Shown here: positions 20,146 through 28,222 of the stretch, piece after piece
Position numbering within the stretch: the stretch's first letter is position 1
Layout of the letters: each line of letters begins with the position of its first letter
NCBI GenBank assembly: GCA_965116565.1
Contig: OZ220699.1
Location: forward strand, 3,038,001 to 3,102,000
Reading direction: 5' to 3'
Length of the DNA stretch: 64,000 nt
Source: Bin87 sp965116565
Lineage (GTDB): Bacteria > Chloroflexota > Dehalococcoidia > Lucifugimonadales > UBA3495
Notes under the pieces: model-generated
The model's database searches: none
The model's input: the letters and a program-made list of their open reading frames with translations, nothing else
What the model was told of the DNA's origin: nothing
Translations under genes and position numbers: made by a program

Positions 20146-21500
20146 TCCCGACGCTGGCCGCGTTCGCCCCACCAGCGCCTCAGCCGTTCCATGATCGCCG
20201 CTTCAGACCCCTGATCCGACGGTTCGTAGTATCGCCGGTCAGCCAGCCCGGGTGGCAGGTATTCCTGCGCCTCAAAATGCCCCTCGTAGTCGTGGCTGTA
20301 TTTGTAGCCGGCGCCGTATCCCATGCCGCGCATCAGCCCGGTGACCGCGTTGCGCAGATGCAGCGGAACCGGCTCGTGGGGCGCGTTCCGCACGTCCTCC
20401 ATCGCCCTTTCCAGCGCCATGTACGCCGCGTTGCTCTTGGGCGACGTCGCCAGGTACACCGTCGCCTCCGCCAGCGGGATCCGGCCCTCCGGTAGCCCCA
20501 CAAAATGCACGGCCTGCTGAGCCGCCACCGCCACCGGCAGCGCCCCCGGATTGGCCAGCCCGATGTCCTCCGCAGCCAGTATCACCAGCCGCCGCGCGAT
20601 GAACATCGGGTCCTCTCCCGACTCCAGCATCCGCGCCAGCCAGTAGAGCGCGCCGTCCGGCGACGACCCGCGCACCGACTTGATGAACGCCGAGATCGTA
20701 TCGTAGTGGCTGTCCCCTGCCTTGTCGTAGATCGGCGTGCGCCGTTGCAGCGCATCTGAAACCGCGTCGACCGAGAGATCGCGAAACCCGTCGTCACCCG
20801 GCTCACACGCCACCGTCGCCATCTCCAACGCGTTCAGAGCGACCCGGGCATCGCCGTTGGCAATGTTCACCAGGTGCGCCAGTGCGTCCGGTTCCATCCG
20901 GGGATGCAGCATCCCCAAACCGCGCACTTCATCCTCCAGCGCCCGACGCACTATCGCCTCAACATCCCCAGGTGCCAGCGCGTTCAACGTGAATACCCGG
21001 CACCGCGACAGCAACGGCGCGTTTACCTCGAACGAAGGGTTCTCCGTGGTCGCTCCCACGAATACGACCGTCCCATCCTCCACATGCGGCAGAATCACGT
21101 CCTGCTGCGCCTTGTTGAAACGGTGAATCTCGTCCACGAACAGGATGGTCGGCTGCTGATAGAACGACCGCCGTTCCTGCGCCCCGGCAACCGCCTTCCG
21201 CAAATCGGCCACCCCAGCCGACACTGCCGACACCGGCTCAAAGTGCGCCCGCGTCGCCGTCGCAATCAACCGCGCCAGCGTCGTCTTCCCTGAACCCGGC
21301 GGGCCCCAGAACAGGATCGACGGAATCCGGTCGTTGGCGATGGACCGTCGAAGCACCTTGTCCTCGCCCAGGATGTGCTCCTGTCCCACGAACTCGTCAA
21401 ACGTGGCCGGCCTCATCCTCTCGGCCAGCGGCGCGCTATCCCGGGCATGCTGCTCCTGCCCGTGCTCAAATAGCGAACCGATTTCGCCCCTGCCGGTCAT
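20142..21500 (-). CDS. rarA: Replication-associated recombination protein A (AAA+ ATPase)
   Basis: RarA/MgsA acts at stalled replication forks and belongs to the clamp-loader-like AAA+ group. It opens with LAERMRPATFDEFVGQEHIL, then Walker A GPPGSGKT at about residues 66-73, Walker B ILFVDEIHRFNKAQQD, and sensor-1 FVGATTENPSFEVN with LLSRCRVF. The C-terminal MgsA oligomerisation domain (AEDIGLANPGALPVA, GLPEGRIPLAEATVYLA, and the GYKYSHDYEGHF block) is complete. The 452-residue length is normal. It lies 15 bp after the convergent LLM gene cluster's last stop and may be transcribed on its own. Confidence 0.95.
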   Translation of the reverse strand: MTGRGEIGSLFEHGQEQHARDSAPLAERMRPATFDEFVGQEHILGEDKVLRRSIANDRIPSILFWGPPGSGKTTLARLIATATRAHFEPVSAVSAGVADLRKAVAGAQERRSFYQQPTILFVDEIHRFNKAQQDVILPHVEDGTVVFVGATTENPSFEVNAPLLSRCRVFTLNALAPGDVEAIVRRALEDEVRGLGMLHPRMEPDALAHLVNIANGDARVALNALEMATVACEPGDDGFRDLSVDAVSDALQRRTPIYDKAGDSHYDTISAFIKSVRGSSPDGALYWLARMLESGEDPMFIARRLVILAAEDIGLANPGALPVAVAAQQAVHFVGLPEGRIPLAEATVYLATSPKSNAAYMALERAMEDVRNAPHEPVPLHLRNAVTGLMRGMGYGAGYKYSHDYEGHFEAQEYLPPGLADRRYYEPSDQGSEAAIMERLRRWWGERGQRRD

Positions 21501-21515
21501 TCTAGGCCAACGCCG

Positions 21516-22538
21516 TCAGCCTTTCTTGCGAAAGTGAGGCATCACCTCGTCGGCAAACAACCGCATCGAACGCCCAACCTCTTCGTTGCTCAGCATCCCT
21601 CCGATGTTGAACCAGCACATGAACTCCTGCGGGTCATACCGCTCTTTGAACCCCTCCAGCCTCTCGATGACCTGTTCCGGCGTACCAATCGCCCCCAGCT
21701 CGTTGTACAGGTCCTCATACTCAATTTGGAAGGCGCGCCCTGACCCCCGCGAGTTGTTCTGCATACCGCGCAGCGTACCCAGGTAGTTATCGACTGTGCC
21801 TCTGAATCCCTCTTTTGCAGCATCGGTCGTCTCACCCACGTACACCGGCACGTTCACCACCGCCTTCACCTTGGATTCATCGTGGCCATACTCCGCCAGG
21901 GTCTCGCGATACGCCGCCAACCCGTCGCTAACGCCCTGCACGGTGATGATCAGCGGCGTCACCAGGATGCTGTGCCCCAAGCTGCCCACCAGCGGAAACG
22001 TATCCGCCCCGTTCGACGCGATGTACACCGGCGGATACGGCTGCTGGATCGGTTTCGGTTCCAAACGAATCCCCTCAGCCTGGTAGAACTGCCCGTGGTA
22101 GTCCAGCTCTTCCTCGGTCCACGCCCGCAGCGCCAGGTCCAGCCCCTCGACGAACCGGTCGTTGCGCTCCTCGATCGGTATCCCATACCCCCGGTAGTGG
22201 TTCGGATTCGACCCGCGCCCGATCCCGAAAACGGCCCGCCCGCCCGACAGCACGTCCAGCGTCGCCACCTCCTCGGCTATCCGCAGCGGATGATGCAGCG
22301 GCAGCAGGTTGACCGCCGTGCCCAGCATGATTCGCTCCGTCGTCTGCGACAGCGCCGACGCCATCAGCAGCGGCGCCGGCATCACCGAGAATTGGCGCGC
22401 GAAGTGCAGCTCCGCCAGCCACGCCATGTCGTAACCCAGCTTGTCCGCCAATTGCACTTGCGCCATCGCGTCGGCATAGCGACCGGCGGGAGTTTGGTCC
22501 TCGCCGCACGGAATCTGATAGAAAACGCCAAATTCCAT
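21516..22538 (-). CDS. LLM-class (luciferase-like) flavin-dependent oxidoreductase
   Basis: This is a bacterial-luciferase-like TIM-barrel monooxygenase or F420-dependent reductase. N-terminal FGVFYQIP, ADKLGYDMAWLAELHF, the region VNLLPLHHPLRIAEEVATLDVLSGGR, and FGIGRGSNPNHYRGYGI are typical of the LuxA/alkanal-type branch. The 340-residue length is normal. Its ATG begins immediately after the stop of a 63-codon gene (TAG|ATG), so translation is probably coupled. With the carboxyltransferase gene upstream it may belong to a catabolic operon. Substrate and cofactor (FMN or F420) cannot be told apart. Confidence 0.88.
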   Translation of the reverse strand: MEFGVFYQIPCGEDQTPAGRYADAMAQVQLADKLGYDMAWLAELHFARQFSVMPAPLLMASALSQTTERIMLGTAVNLLPLHHPLRIAEEVATLDVLSGGRAVFGIGRGSNPNHYRGYGIPIEERNDRFVEGLDLALRAWTEEELDYHGQFYQAEGIRLEPKPIQQPYPPVYIASNGADTFPLVGSLGHSILVTPLIITVQGVSDGLAAYRETLAEYGHDESKVKAVVNVPVYVGETTDAAKEGFRGTVDNYLGTLRGMQNNSRGSGRAFQIEYEDLYNELGAIGTPEQVIERLEGFKERYDPQEFMCWFNIGGMLSNEEVGRSMRLFADEVMPHFRKKG

Positions 22539-22730
22539 CTATGAATTTCCCTCACTACCGTTCTGATCCGGCATCGGTTCGTCGAATGGCTCATCCTGAG
22601 CCAAAGCGTGATCCCTGCGCTCGATCCATTCCCGCCAGCGTCGATTGGTCTCTCGCTGTCCTTGCCCCCGCCCGCGGCGGAAGATGCGTTTCTCAAAAAT
22701 CCCCGCCAACACTATTCTCATCGCCTCCAT
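22539..22730 (-). CDS. Small hydrophilic protein, unknown
   Basis: A 63-residue, strongly charged frame reads RRWREWIERRDHALAQDEPFDEP near its end. The protein is unrecognised and has no membrane segment. Support for coding is positional: the frame starts 6 bp after the preceding small gene and its TAG directly abuts the ATG of the LLM oxidoreductase. The second ATG (22721) follows GGAGGC by only two bases, so start choice is open. Confidence 0.5.
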   Translation of the reverse strand: MEAMRIVLAGIFEKRIFRRGRGQGQRETNRRWREWIERRDHALAQDEPFDEPMPDQNGSEGNS

Positions 22731-22736
22731 GATGGG

Positions 22737-22964
22737 CTAGGTTGCCGCCAACGCCCAGGCCACAATCGATCCACCGTCATCGAAAATCTCCTCGGCTACC
22801 GACCGCCACTCCATCGGGCCTCTGCTGTTCCCGATCAGCAGCGCATCCGCCACGATGGCAATCGTGATCGCGAGATAGAGAGAAACGAATGCCTGAACTG
22901 CCCTTTCGGGCGGCACGCTTGGTATGCCGATCCATCCGGCGCGATCATCCTGCTCCCGTGCCAC
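22737..22964 (-). CDS. Small single-span membrane protein, unknown
   Basis: From a GTG at 22964 this frame encodes about 75 residues with one clear membrane helix (AVQAFVSLYLAITIAIVADALL). It lies 10 bp after the carboxyltransferase stop and 6 bp before the next small gene. Sodium-pumping decarboxylases have a small one-helix gamma subunit beside the carboxyltransferase, but I see no OadG-specific feature, so that link is only a possibility. A longer upstream frame exists but would overlap the carboxyltransferase. Confidence 0.5.
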   Translation of the reverse strand: MAREQDDRAGWIGIPSVPPERAVQAFVSLYLAITIAIVADALLIGNSRGPMEWRSVAEEIFDDGGSIVAWALAAT

Positions 22965-22974
22965 TGCGTCCCCA

Positions 22975-24573
22975 TTATAGCGGTATGTTGCCGTGCTTTT
23001 TGGCCGGCAGTGTATCTCGCTTGTTCTGCAACATCTCCAGCGCCCTGATGACCGTCGTCCGCGTCGCCGCCGGGTCAATCACGTCGTCCAGATACCCACG
23101 GTTGGCCGCCACGTACGGATTCGTAAATCGATCCTGGTAATCGGCAATCAATTCGGCCCGCCGTGCGTCCGGATCATCCGCGTTGCCGATCTCCTCCCTG
23201 TAGATTATGTTCACCGCCCCGTCGGGCCCCATCACCGCAATCTCCGCGCTCGGCCACGCCAGGTTCACGTCGGAGCGCAGGTGCTTGCTGCTCATCACGA
23301 TATACGCCCCGCCGTACGCCTTGCGCGTGATCAATGCCACCTTGGGCACCGTCGCCTCCGCGTACGCGTAGATCAGCTTGGCCCCGTGCCGGATGATCCC
23401 TCCGTACTCCTGCTCCGTCCCCGGCATGAACCCCGGCACGTCCACCAGCGTCACCAACGGAATGTTGAAACAATCGCAGAACCGCACGAAACGCGACGCC
23501 TTCGCCGACGCGTTGATGTCCAGCACTCCCGCCAAAAACGCCGGCTGATTCCCCACCAGTCCGACGGTCCGCCCGGCCATGCGCGCAAAACCCACCACCA
23601 CGTTGGCGGCGTATCCGGCCTGCACCTCCATGAAGTCCTCATCGTCCACCATGTGGTAGATGACCTCCCGGATGTCGTATGGCCGGTTCGGCTCCGCCGG
23701 CACGATCCCCCGCAGAACCTTATCCGAACGGTCCGCCGGATCGGTCGTGCGGTAAACCGGCGGATCATCCAGGTTGTTCAACGGCAAGAACGAAATCAGC
23801 CTCCTCAACTCCTCCAGGCACTCCTCCTCCGAATCTGCAACAAAGTGCGCCACGCCACTCCGTCCAGCATGCGCGTCTGCGCCGCCCAGTTGCTCGTGAG
23901 TAACGTCCTCCCCCGTAACCGCACGTACCACGTCGGGCCCCGTGATGTACATCTGCCCCGTGCCGCGCACCATGAATATGAAATCGGTGATCGCCGGTGA
24001 ATATACGGCCCCCCCTGCCGACGGCCCCATGATCACCGAGATCTGCGGCACCACTCCCGAATACAGCGTGTTCCGCAGGAATATGTCCCCGTACGCCGCC
24101 AGGCTCAGCGCCCCTTCCTGTATCCGCGCTCCGCCCGAGTCGCAGATCCCGATCATCGGACATCCGGTCTTGGCCGCCAGGTCCATCACCTTGCAGATCT
24201 TCTGACCCACCACCTCCGACAGCGATCCGCCGAACACCGTGAAATCCTGCGCGTACGCAAACACCTGCCGCCCGTCAACGTTCCCGTACCCCGTAACCAC
24301 CGCGTCCCCCAGGAACCTCTGTCGTTCCAGTCCGAAGTCGGTCGTGCGATGCGTAACAAATCGGTCGATCTCTTCGAACGTGCCCGGGTCCATCAGGAGT
24401 TCCAGCCGTTCCCGCGCCGTCTTCTTGCCGCGGTTATGCTGCTGCTCAATCCGGCGTTGACCGCCGCCCAGCGCCGCCTGTTCGCCAAGCTCCAGCAGGT
24501 GCTCAAGCTTGCCGTCCCCCGTTGATTCAATGGGTGTTTCGTTGGTAGTGGTCAAATCGGCCTCCGCAGGCAA
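22975..24573 (-). CDS. pccB: Acyl-CoA carboxylase carboxyltransferase (propionyl-CoA carboxylase beta-like)
   Basis: This is the carboxyltransferase of a biotin-dependent acyl-CoA carboxylase, most like propionyl- or methylmalonyl-CoA enzymes. Landmarks are the GGGQRRIEQQHNRGKKTARERL start, the first oxyanion region GICDSGGARIQEG, GPSAGGAVYSPAITDF, and in the second half VPGFMPGTEQEYGGIIRHGAKLI and RKAYGGAYIVMSSKHL. The 532-residue length is typical. No biotin carboxylase or biotin carrier gene is in the window, so partners must be elsewhere. Two tiny genes and an LLM oxidoreductase follow almost without gaps. Propionyl-CoA, methylmalonyl-CoA or another acyl-CoA could be the substrate. Confidence 0.9.
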   Translation of the reverse strand: MPAEADLTTTNETPIESTGDGKLEHLLELGEQAALGGGQRRIEQQHNRGKKTARERLELLMDPGTFEEIDRFVTHRTTDFGLERQRFLGDAVVTGYGNVDGRQVFAYAQDFTVFGGSLSEVVGQKICKVMDLAAKTGCPMIGICDSGGARIQEGALSLAAYGDIFLRNTLYSGVVPQISVIMGPSAGGAVYSPAITDFIFMVRGTGQMYITGPDVVRAVTGEDVTHEQLGGADAHAGRSGVAHFVADSEEECLEELRRLISFLPLNNLDDPPVYRTTDPADRSDKVLRGIVPAEPNRPYDIREVIYHMVDDEDFMEVQAGYAANVVVGFARMAGRTVGLVGNQPAFLAGVLDINASAKASRFVRFCDCFNIPLVTLVDVPGFMPGTEQEYGGIIRHGAKLIYAYAEATVPKVALITRKAYGGAYIVMSSKHLRSDVNLAWPSAEIAVMGPDGAVNIIYREEIGNADDPDARRAELIADYQDRFTNPYVAANRGYLDDVIDPAATRTTVIRALEMLQNKRDTLPAKKHGNIPL

Positions 24574-24620
24574 TCATTTCCAGCTGCCCCCTGGGCAACC
24601 TGAATTTGTCAATCCGCCGG

Positions 24621-24626
24621 TATAAT
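24621..24626 (+). promoter_or_regulatory. Perfect -10 hexamer upstream of folP
   Basis: TATAAT at 24621-24626 stands between the divergent carboxyltransferase and folP genes. No convincing -35 is found at 16-18 bp, and TTGTCA lies too close. Transcription from here would start about 24633, which argues that folP begins at or after the TTG at 24646. Confidence 0.45.
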
Positions 24627-24669
24627 AGCACCCACCCTTCGTCCCTTGCGGGCTGGCGGAGTCTCCCCG

Positions 24670-25545
24670 TTGTCGTCCGAACATTCAAACACGGAACCGA
24701 GCCCAAATCTGACCGTAGCCGGCAGCGAGCCCCTGGTCTGGGGCCGCCGCACCTACGTCATGGGCATCATCAACCTGACCCCAGACTCCTTCTCCGGCGA
24801 CGGCATCCCCAGCAACCCGCCGGCCGCCGCGGCGCTCGCCCGGCGCATGGAGGCCGACGGCGCGGACATCATCGACGTCGGCGCAGAATCCACCCGGCCC
24901 GGCAGCCAGCCCATCTCCGCCGCCGCCGAAATGGATCGCCTGCTCCCCGCGCTCTCCGCCATCTGCCGGGCCGTCACCATCCCGGTCAGTGTGGACACCT
25001 ACAAGGCCCCGGTCGCCCGCCGCGCCATCGACGCCGGCGCATCCATGGTCAACGACGTATGGGGCTGCCTCGCCGACGGCAACATGGCCCCAACCATTGC
25101 CGCCGCCGGCGTTCCCGCCATCCTCATGCACAACCAGGCCGGCACCCGGTACGACGACCTCGTCCCCGACGTCATCGCCGGCCTCCGGCGCGTAGCCGGC
25201 ATAGCCCAGGCCGCCGGCGTCGCTCCCCACAACATCATCCTCGACCCTGGCATTGGTTTCGGCAAGACCGCCGATCACAACCTCGAACTCCTGCGCCGTC
25301 TGCCGGAAATCCGGGGGCTGAGATACCCATTGCTCCTCGGCGTGTCCCGCAAGTCCACCATCGGCCGCATCCTGGACCTCCCCCCGGAGGACCGCCTGGA
25401 AGGGACCGCCGCCGCGGTCGCCATGAGCATCGCCGGCGGCGCCGACATCGTCCGCGTTCACGACGTGAAGGAAATGGTGCGCGTCGCCCGCATGACCGAC
25501 GCCATCGTGCGCGACTGGAGGCCCGAGGGATGGCCCAACCGGTAA
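24670..25545 (+). CDS. folP: Dihydropteroate synthase
   Basis: The enzyme condenses p-aminobenzoate with dihydropterin pyrophosphate in folate synthesis. Landmarks: VMGIINLTPDSFSGDG, DIIDVGAESTRPGS, VSVDTYKAPVARRAIDAGA, MVNDVWG, ILMHNQAG, ILDPGIGFGKTADHN, LLLGVSRKSTIGR and VRVHDVKEM. The start is uncertain: TTG at 24670 has GGCGGAG upstream, while TTG at 24646 would add eight residues without a ribosome site. folK starts 16 bp before this gene's stop in another frame, so the two are translated from one message. Confidence 0.93.
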   Translation: MSSEHSNTEPSPNLTVAGSEPLVWGRRTYVMGIINLTPDSFSGDGIPSNPPAAAALARRMEADGADIIDVGAESTRPGSQPISAAAEMDRLLPALSAICRAVTIPVSVDTYKAPVARRAIDAGASMVNDVWGCLADGNMAPTIAAAGVPAILMHNQAGTRYDDLVPDVIAGLRRVAGIAQAAGVAPHNIILDPGIGFGKTADHNLELLRRLPEIRGLRYPLLLGVSRKSTIGRILDLPPEDRLEGTAAAVAMSIAGGADIVRVHDVKEMVRVARMTDAIVRDWRPEGWPNR

Positions 25546-26045
25546 CAACCTATCTCTGTCTGGGCGGCAACCTCGGCGACCGCCTCGCCGCGCTGACCGG
25601 CGCGCTCAACCTCCTGGACGACCACCGGGCCATGCGCCGGATATCCAGTTCATCCATCTACGAGACCGAACCCTGGGCCGTGTCCGACCAACCCAACTTC
25701 CTCAACCTCGTGGCCGGCTACGAGACCACCCTCACCCCCGTCGAACTCCTCGCTCTGTGCAAGGAGATCGAAGACCGGATCGGCCGCACCGAGTCCTACC
25801 GCTGGGGCCCCCGCCTCATCGATGTGGACATTCTGCTCTTCGGCGACCAGGTCGTCAGCATCGCCAACCCCGACCTGCAGATACCCCACATTCGCCTGCG
25901 CCAGCGCGCCTTCGCCCTCGTCCCCCTCGCCGAAATCGCCGCCGAAACCGCCGTCCCTCCCGATGGCTCAACGGTGCAGCAACTGCTCGCCGCCGTCGAC
26001 GGCCAGGATGGTGTCATCCGTTGGTCCGACCCTCCAACAGCCTGA
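25530..26045 (+). CDS. folK: 2-amino-4-hydroxy-6-hydroxymethyldihydropteridine pyrophosphokinase
   Basis: FolK transfers pyrophosphate from ATP to hydroxymethyldihydropterin, the step before FolP. The 171-residue protein shows TTYLCLGGNLGDRLA, SSIYETEPWAVSDQPNFLNLV, and the signature RWGPRLIDVDILLFG followed by IPHIRLRQRAFALVPLAEIA. The ATG overlaps the folP end by 16 bp and has GGAGG-like sequence inside folP. The reading frame stays open far upstream inside folP, but that part is antisense-free shadow without FolK features. Together folP-folK make a compact folate operon; folD is at the right edge of the window. Confidence 0.94.
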   Translation: MAQPVTTYLCLGGNLGDRLAALTGALNLLDDHRAMRRISSSSIYETEPWAVSDQPNFLNLVAGYETTLTPVELLALCKEIEDRIGRTESYRWGPRLIDVDILLFGDQVVSIANPDLQIPHIRLRQRAFALVPLAEIAAETAVPPDGSTVQQLLAAVDGQDGVIRWSDPPTA

Positions 26046-26079
26046 ATCGCATCCGCTCCCTCCGCCGTAGGTCTATTCT

Positions 26080-26411
26080 TCAGTCGTGCCCCCTTTCCTC
26101 CACCGTCGGCGCCCGCCGGATGCCCGCGTTGTTGACCAGGATGTCCAGCCCACCCAGCTCATCGGCCAGTTGACGGATCGTCGGCCTCATCTCCGACACT
26201 TCCTGTACGTCCAGATCACCGCCAATCCCACCTGCCCCTCGTTGCGTATCTTCCACACGGTCTCCGACAACCCTTCCCACGACTCGTCCGACGCCAGGTC
26301 GCACACCGCCACGTCCGCGCCGGCCCCACCGCCAGCGTCGCGCCCATCCCCCGCGCCGATCCCGTAACCAAAGCCTTGCGCCCCGTCAAATCCAAAACCC
26401 GCGTATGCCAT
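26080..26411 (-). pseudogene. Decayed short-chain dehydrogenase (SDR) fragment
   Basis: Parts of an SDR N-terminal half are readable in three different frames in the right order. The nucleotide-binding GRKALVTGSARGMG is in one frame, ADVAVCDLASDESWE in a second, and QLADELGGLDILVNNAG in the third. The catalytic Ser/Tyr-x3-Lys half is missing. At least two frameshifts and a C-terminal deletion are needed to explain this. It lies between folK and the split zinc-ribbon gene, consistent with a region of decay. Confidence 0.7.
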
Positions 26412-26480
26412 CGTTCGCCTTCCTCCGTGAGCGATCCGCCACTAAACGCCAGCAGTATAGGCCACCACATTCTCCATCAT

Positions 26481-26505
26481 TTCGGCGAAAGCCGGAATCC
26501 ATCCA
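26481..26505 (+). repeat. REP-like repeat copy
   Basis: TTTCGGCGAAAGCCGG followed by AATCCATCC matches the dispersed 'gaaagc-cggaatcc' element also seen near 31066 and 45660. It contains a short inverted repeat (CCGGC/GCCGG-like) and lies between two genes. Confidence 0.5.
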
Positions 26506-26579
26506 ACTACCCCGTGTTAAAATCCGCTCATGACTACGATGCCCAGCTTTGCAGACAAAACGCCCGGACGTGCGACAAA

Positions 26580-26795
26580 ATGACGATGACGATGCCGGAA
26601 ACGAAAGAAGCTATCCTCGCCACGCTCGGAGCCGCCAATGGGCTGGAATCGCAGCCTTACTTCCCGCATCCATCCACACTGGACGGGTACATGGCTCCGG
26701 GCAATTACACCTACGCCGAAAGCGTCGAGCGTGGATATGAATGTGTCAAATTCAACTGGGTCGCCTTTCTTCCTACGGGAAAGATGACTACGTAG
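26580..26795 (+). CDS. Upstream part (frame 1) of a split zinc-ribbon/HEPN-like gene
   Basis: This frame encodes 71 residues from an ATG in a short ATGACGATGACGATG run and ends TAG at 26795. The readable protein (GLESQPYFPHPSTLDGYMAPGNY ... ECVKFNWVAFLPTGK) looks coding up to about residue 68. The same sense of protein continues without a gap in the -1 frame (DDYVDRQDLNEHLERVF). The crossover is exactly at GGGAAAG (26777-26783). Either one gene suffered an indel, or ribosomes shift here. An ATG run makes the exact start uncertain. No known function. Confidence 0.55.
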   Translation: MTMTMPETKEAILATLGAANGLESQPYFPHPSTLDGYMAPGNYTYAESVERGYECVKFNWVAFLPTGKMTT

Positions 26796-27655
26796 ACCGC
26801 CAGGATTTAAATGAGCACTTGGAGCGAGTGTTCACCGATAATGGACTGTGTCAGAACGTCAACATGACCATCTACCACGATGAAGACGGCATGGCCCACC
26901 GCGTCGAATACCGTTTCCATACGTTAGGCGTCGAACTTTCAGAGGGTTCCGATGGCCCCGATTTTTGCCCATCGTGCGGCTGGAACACGGAGTTCATGAA
27001 ATGTAACGCTGGCCCCGGCGACCATCCCAGCGAGGATTGCCACTACGTTTGTGCCAATTGCGGCATGAACACCGGAATTACCACCCCCTGTGTTCGTAAG
27101 ATAGTGCTCGACATGGAAATCAAGTCAGAGGCGTTCTTGACCCGTTCGCCAAACATCATTTCTGCCGTGAGCTCGGACGTGAGCAACGCGGTCGGAGAGA
27201 TTTTGATGGGCTACGCGCTGGCCGAGAACAACCTGCGCGCAATGATGGTCAAAGTGCCCGGTCATAAGTCCGGCAGCAATCTGTCGGCGGATATTGAACG
27301 CTTGAAAAAATACAAGGCCTCAATCGTAGCATCGGCGTCAGCGAAATCAGCCGATGGTGGAAAAGCGATGGAACGGTGCATCGACGCCATCATTAACACC
27401 TTTGACAAAACCCGGGCCAAACGGAGGGCGCTTGCCCATGGCCAGTTGGTGCAGGTGGGCTTGAGCACTACGACTGTCGGAGTTGACAAAACCCACCGCA
27501 ACAAAAGCCGGGGTGCACGACTCCAAATCGAACACGACGGCGAAACCGTTGAACTAACCGAAGCCGGAATCCAAGAGACGCTCAACAATGCTCGTGAGCT
27601 GCAAGCCCAGGTCGGGCATCTCGGCCGGATTTTGGAATGTTTTGGCAGTCGATGA
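26741..27655 (+). CDS. Zinc-ribbon and HEPN-like protein, downstream frame
   Basis: This frame holds the main body: a four-cysteine zinc-ribbon-like block (FCPSCGW ... MKC ... CHYVCANCGMNTG), then a helical region (VGEILMGYALAENNLRAMM ... SADIERLKKYK ... CIDAIINTFDKTR) ending with RRALAHGQLV. The R-x4-H next to LAHG resembles the HEPN ribonuclease motif. If expressed by itself it would begin at 26741 (no ribosome site seen); if joined to the upstream frame at 26783 it gives about 358 residues. Base composition is less GC-rich than the neighbours, suggesting transfer. A stand-alone toxin or defence RNase is a possible role, not proved. Confidence 0.6.
   Translation: MCQIQLGRLSSYGKDDYVDRQDLNEHLERVFTDNGLCQNVNMTIYHDEDGMAHRVEYRFHTLGVELSEGSDGPDFCPSCGWNTEFMKCNAGPGDHPSEDCHYVCANCGMNTGITTPCVRKIVLDMEIKSEAFLTRSPNIISAVSSDVSNAVGEILMGYALAENNLRAMMVKVPGHKSGSNLSADIERLKKYKASIVASASAKSADGGKAMERCIDAIINTFDKTRAKRRALAHGQLVQVGLSTTTVGVDKTHRNKSRGARLQIEHDGETVELTEAGIQETLNNARELQAQVGHLGRILECFGSR
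26777..26783 (+). promoter_or_regulatory. Candidate -1 frameshift heptamer GGGAAAG
   Basis: The sequence G GGA AAG has the X XXY YYZ form in the upstream gene's frame. Slipping back one base gives GGG AAA G and joins ...LPTGK to DDYVDRQD..., the continuation that looks coding. I find no strong downstream hairpin or upstream Shine-Dalgarno stimulator, so accidental frameshift remains equally likely. Confidence 0.35.
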
Positions 27656-28170
27656 CCTGAATCCTCCGGCCGGTGACACCCTCCCGTTGCCCAAACCCGC
27701 ACCCGCGTTCTATCCTACATATGTCAGGTTCCCCGCAACGTACTCGAGAACCGCGCGGGGTCGCCGCATCGCATGCAGCGGCAGCCACCAAACTACGGAA
27801 ACATGGCGAGGTGTCAAACAAGGTTCGGGTCGCATAACGGCCTGTCGGTTACCAAAAGCAGAATACGGTTCCGCTAGAGCCTAGAGTCGCTCTACTACCC
27901 GACCAAGCTCCCGGGACCCAGCGGGTGTCACCACCGCCCCGTGCCGCAAAGCTACGGCTAGTTGAGTCGGAGAACTGCGGGACACGGAAACCTAGGACGA
28001 TATCTTTCTGCGCAAGCAAAAACAGTGTTGGCCGTGCTCCGACACGCAACCCGAACCGCAACCTGACGCCGAAAATCCAACAATCAACGCCAACGGCCAA
28101 AAGGAGAAACCCCCGCTCACCATCCTCCATTGTACGGGCGAATACCCATCCGCCCCCGCCAACCCAGCCA
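27656..28170. other. Gene-free stretch, 515 bp
   Basis: No convincing coding frame, RNA gene or promoter is visible. Composition is mixed, with poly-purine patches. It separates the split zinc-ribbon gene from the second HEPN-like gene and may be remnant sequence. Confidence 0.45.
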
Positions 28171-28222
28171 GGAGTCATCATCCAACGGAGTCATTCATCA
28201 TTCAACGGAGTCATCATTCAAC
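28171..28222 (+). repeat. Three tandem GGAGTCAT...CAAC repeats before the start codon
   Basis: Three head-to-tail units read GGAGTCATCATCCAAC, GGAGTCATTCATCATTCAAC and GGAGTCATCATTCAAC (16, 20 and 16 bp), and the third ends directly at the ATG of the next gene. Each begins with a Shine-Dalgarno-like GGAG, so unit number could tune translation or expose it to slippage variation. Confidence 0.75.

Noticed and set aside
24606..25529. Long open frame upstream of folK in the same frame
   Set aside because: It overlaps folP in another frame and reads as Arg/Pro-rich shadow; FolK features start only at 25530.
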